Part shown: positions 13,571-14,000 of the stretch, piece after piece
How positions within the stretch are numbered: position 1 is the first letter of the stretch
Layout of the letters: the number at the start of each line of letters is the position of its first letter
From: Oscillospiraceae bacterium
GTDB lineage: Bacteria > Bacillota_A > Clostridia > Oscillospirales > Oscillospiraceae
Direction of reading: 5' to 3'
DNA length: 14,000 bases
NCBI GenBank assembly: GCA_017396725.1
Contig: JAFQLA010000041.1
Span: 1 to 14,000 of the forward strand
Notes under the pieces: generated by a model
The model's input: the letters and a program-made list of their open reading frames with translations, nothing else
The model's database searches: none
What the model was told of the DNA's origin: nothing
Position numbers and translations under genes: made by a program

Positions 13571-14000
13571 AAACGAAAGTCACTCTGTGCGGACTGGAGC
13601 TGGATAACCCTGTGATCCCCGCCAGCGGCACCTTTGGCTACGGCTATGAATTTGCCGAACTGTACGACATCAATCTTCTCGGTACGTTCTCCTTTAAGGG
13701 AACTACCCGGGAACCTCGTTTCGGCAATGCAACGCCCCGTATCGCCGAATATGCCGGCGGCCTTCTCAACGCCGTGGGTCTTCAGAACCCCGGTGTGGAC
13801 GCCGTCGTTGCCGAAGAGCTTCCCAAACTCAGAGAATGTTTCCACAAGCCCGTTATGGCAAACGTCAGCGGATTTTCTGTGGATGAATATGTGGAAGTGT
13901 GCAGAAAGCTCAACGATGAGCCTCAGGTCGGCTGGCTGGAAGTCAACATTTCCTGTCCCAACGTCCACGGCGGCGGTATGAGCTTCGGCACGGATCCCCA
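13564..14000 (+). CDS. pyrD: Dihydroorotate dehydrogenase B, catalytic subunit (cut by window edge)
   Basis: This FMN-containing type 1B enzyme oxidises dihydroorotate to orotate and hands the electrons to PyrK. The first 145 residues are present, a little under half the usual length. They show the N-terminal LCGLELDNPVIPASGTFGYG (8-27), FSFKGTTREPRFGN (42-55), GLLNAVGLQNPGVD (66-79), NVSG (100-103) and EVNISCPNVHGGG (126-138). In the last, C131 is the expected catalytic base. The start is GTG, overlapping pyrK by seven bases. The rest, and any following pyr genes, lie beyond the window. Confidence 0.95.
   Translation, partial: MVETKVTLCGLELDNPVIPASGTFGYGYEFAELYDINLLGTFSFKGTTREPRFGNATPRIAEYAGGLLNAVGLQNPGVDAVVAEELPKLRECFHKPVMANVSGFSVDEYVEVCRKLNDEPQVGWLEVNISCPNVHGGGMSFGTDP

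Overview
This window looks like an ordinary chromosomal stretch from a Gram-positive-type anaerobe of the phylum Bacillota, probably class Clostridia. The reasons are near-consensus AGGAGG ribosome binding sites, vegetative promoters of the TTGACA/TATAAT type, G+C-rich third codon positions inside genes with AT-rich spacers, and the PyrK/PyrD type 1B dihydroorotate dehydrogenase. The species cannot be named from the sequence. No rRNA, tRNA, transposase, integrase, CRISPR array or phage gene was seen.

Left part (1-3170): the 5' end of an NADP-type glutamate dehydrogenase gene runs leftward off the edge. It diverges from a purine-type phosphoribosyltransferase gene across a 356-base AT-rich spacer. 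Adenine deaminase (ade) follows as a separate unit. Together the last two suggest purine base salvage.

Middle part (3170-8210): a secreted stalk-domain/SleB-type cell wall hydrolase comes first. Next is a two-gene cassette with its own promoter, made of a TIGR04255-family protein and an unrecognised acidic protein. It converges on a leftward four-gene operon encoding a YpsA-like SLOG protein, a PHP-domain histidinol-phosphatase-like enzyme, a small multidrug-export-family membrane protein and a PAP2 phosphatase. One strong symmetrical terminator serves both directions.

Right part (8211-14000): dinB (DNA polymerase IV) is followed closely by 5-formyltetrahydrofolate cyclo-ligase. Then comes glyA with its own promoter and a strong terminator, and last a pyrimidine operon, pyrC-pyrK-pyrD, which is cut by the right edge. 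The cyclo-ligase and glyA are linked through folate one-carbon chemistry. The pyr genes encode consecutive steps from carbamoyl aspartate to orotate.

The best candidates for something undescribed are the TIGR04255/unknown pair, two palindromes upstream of ade, and the roughly 114-base pyrC leader. None of these amounts to a demonstrated new system.
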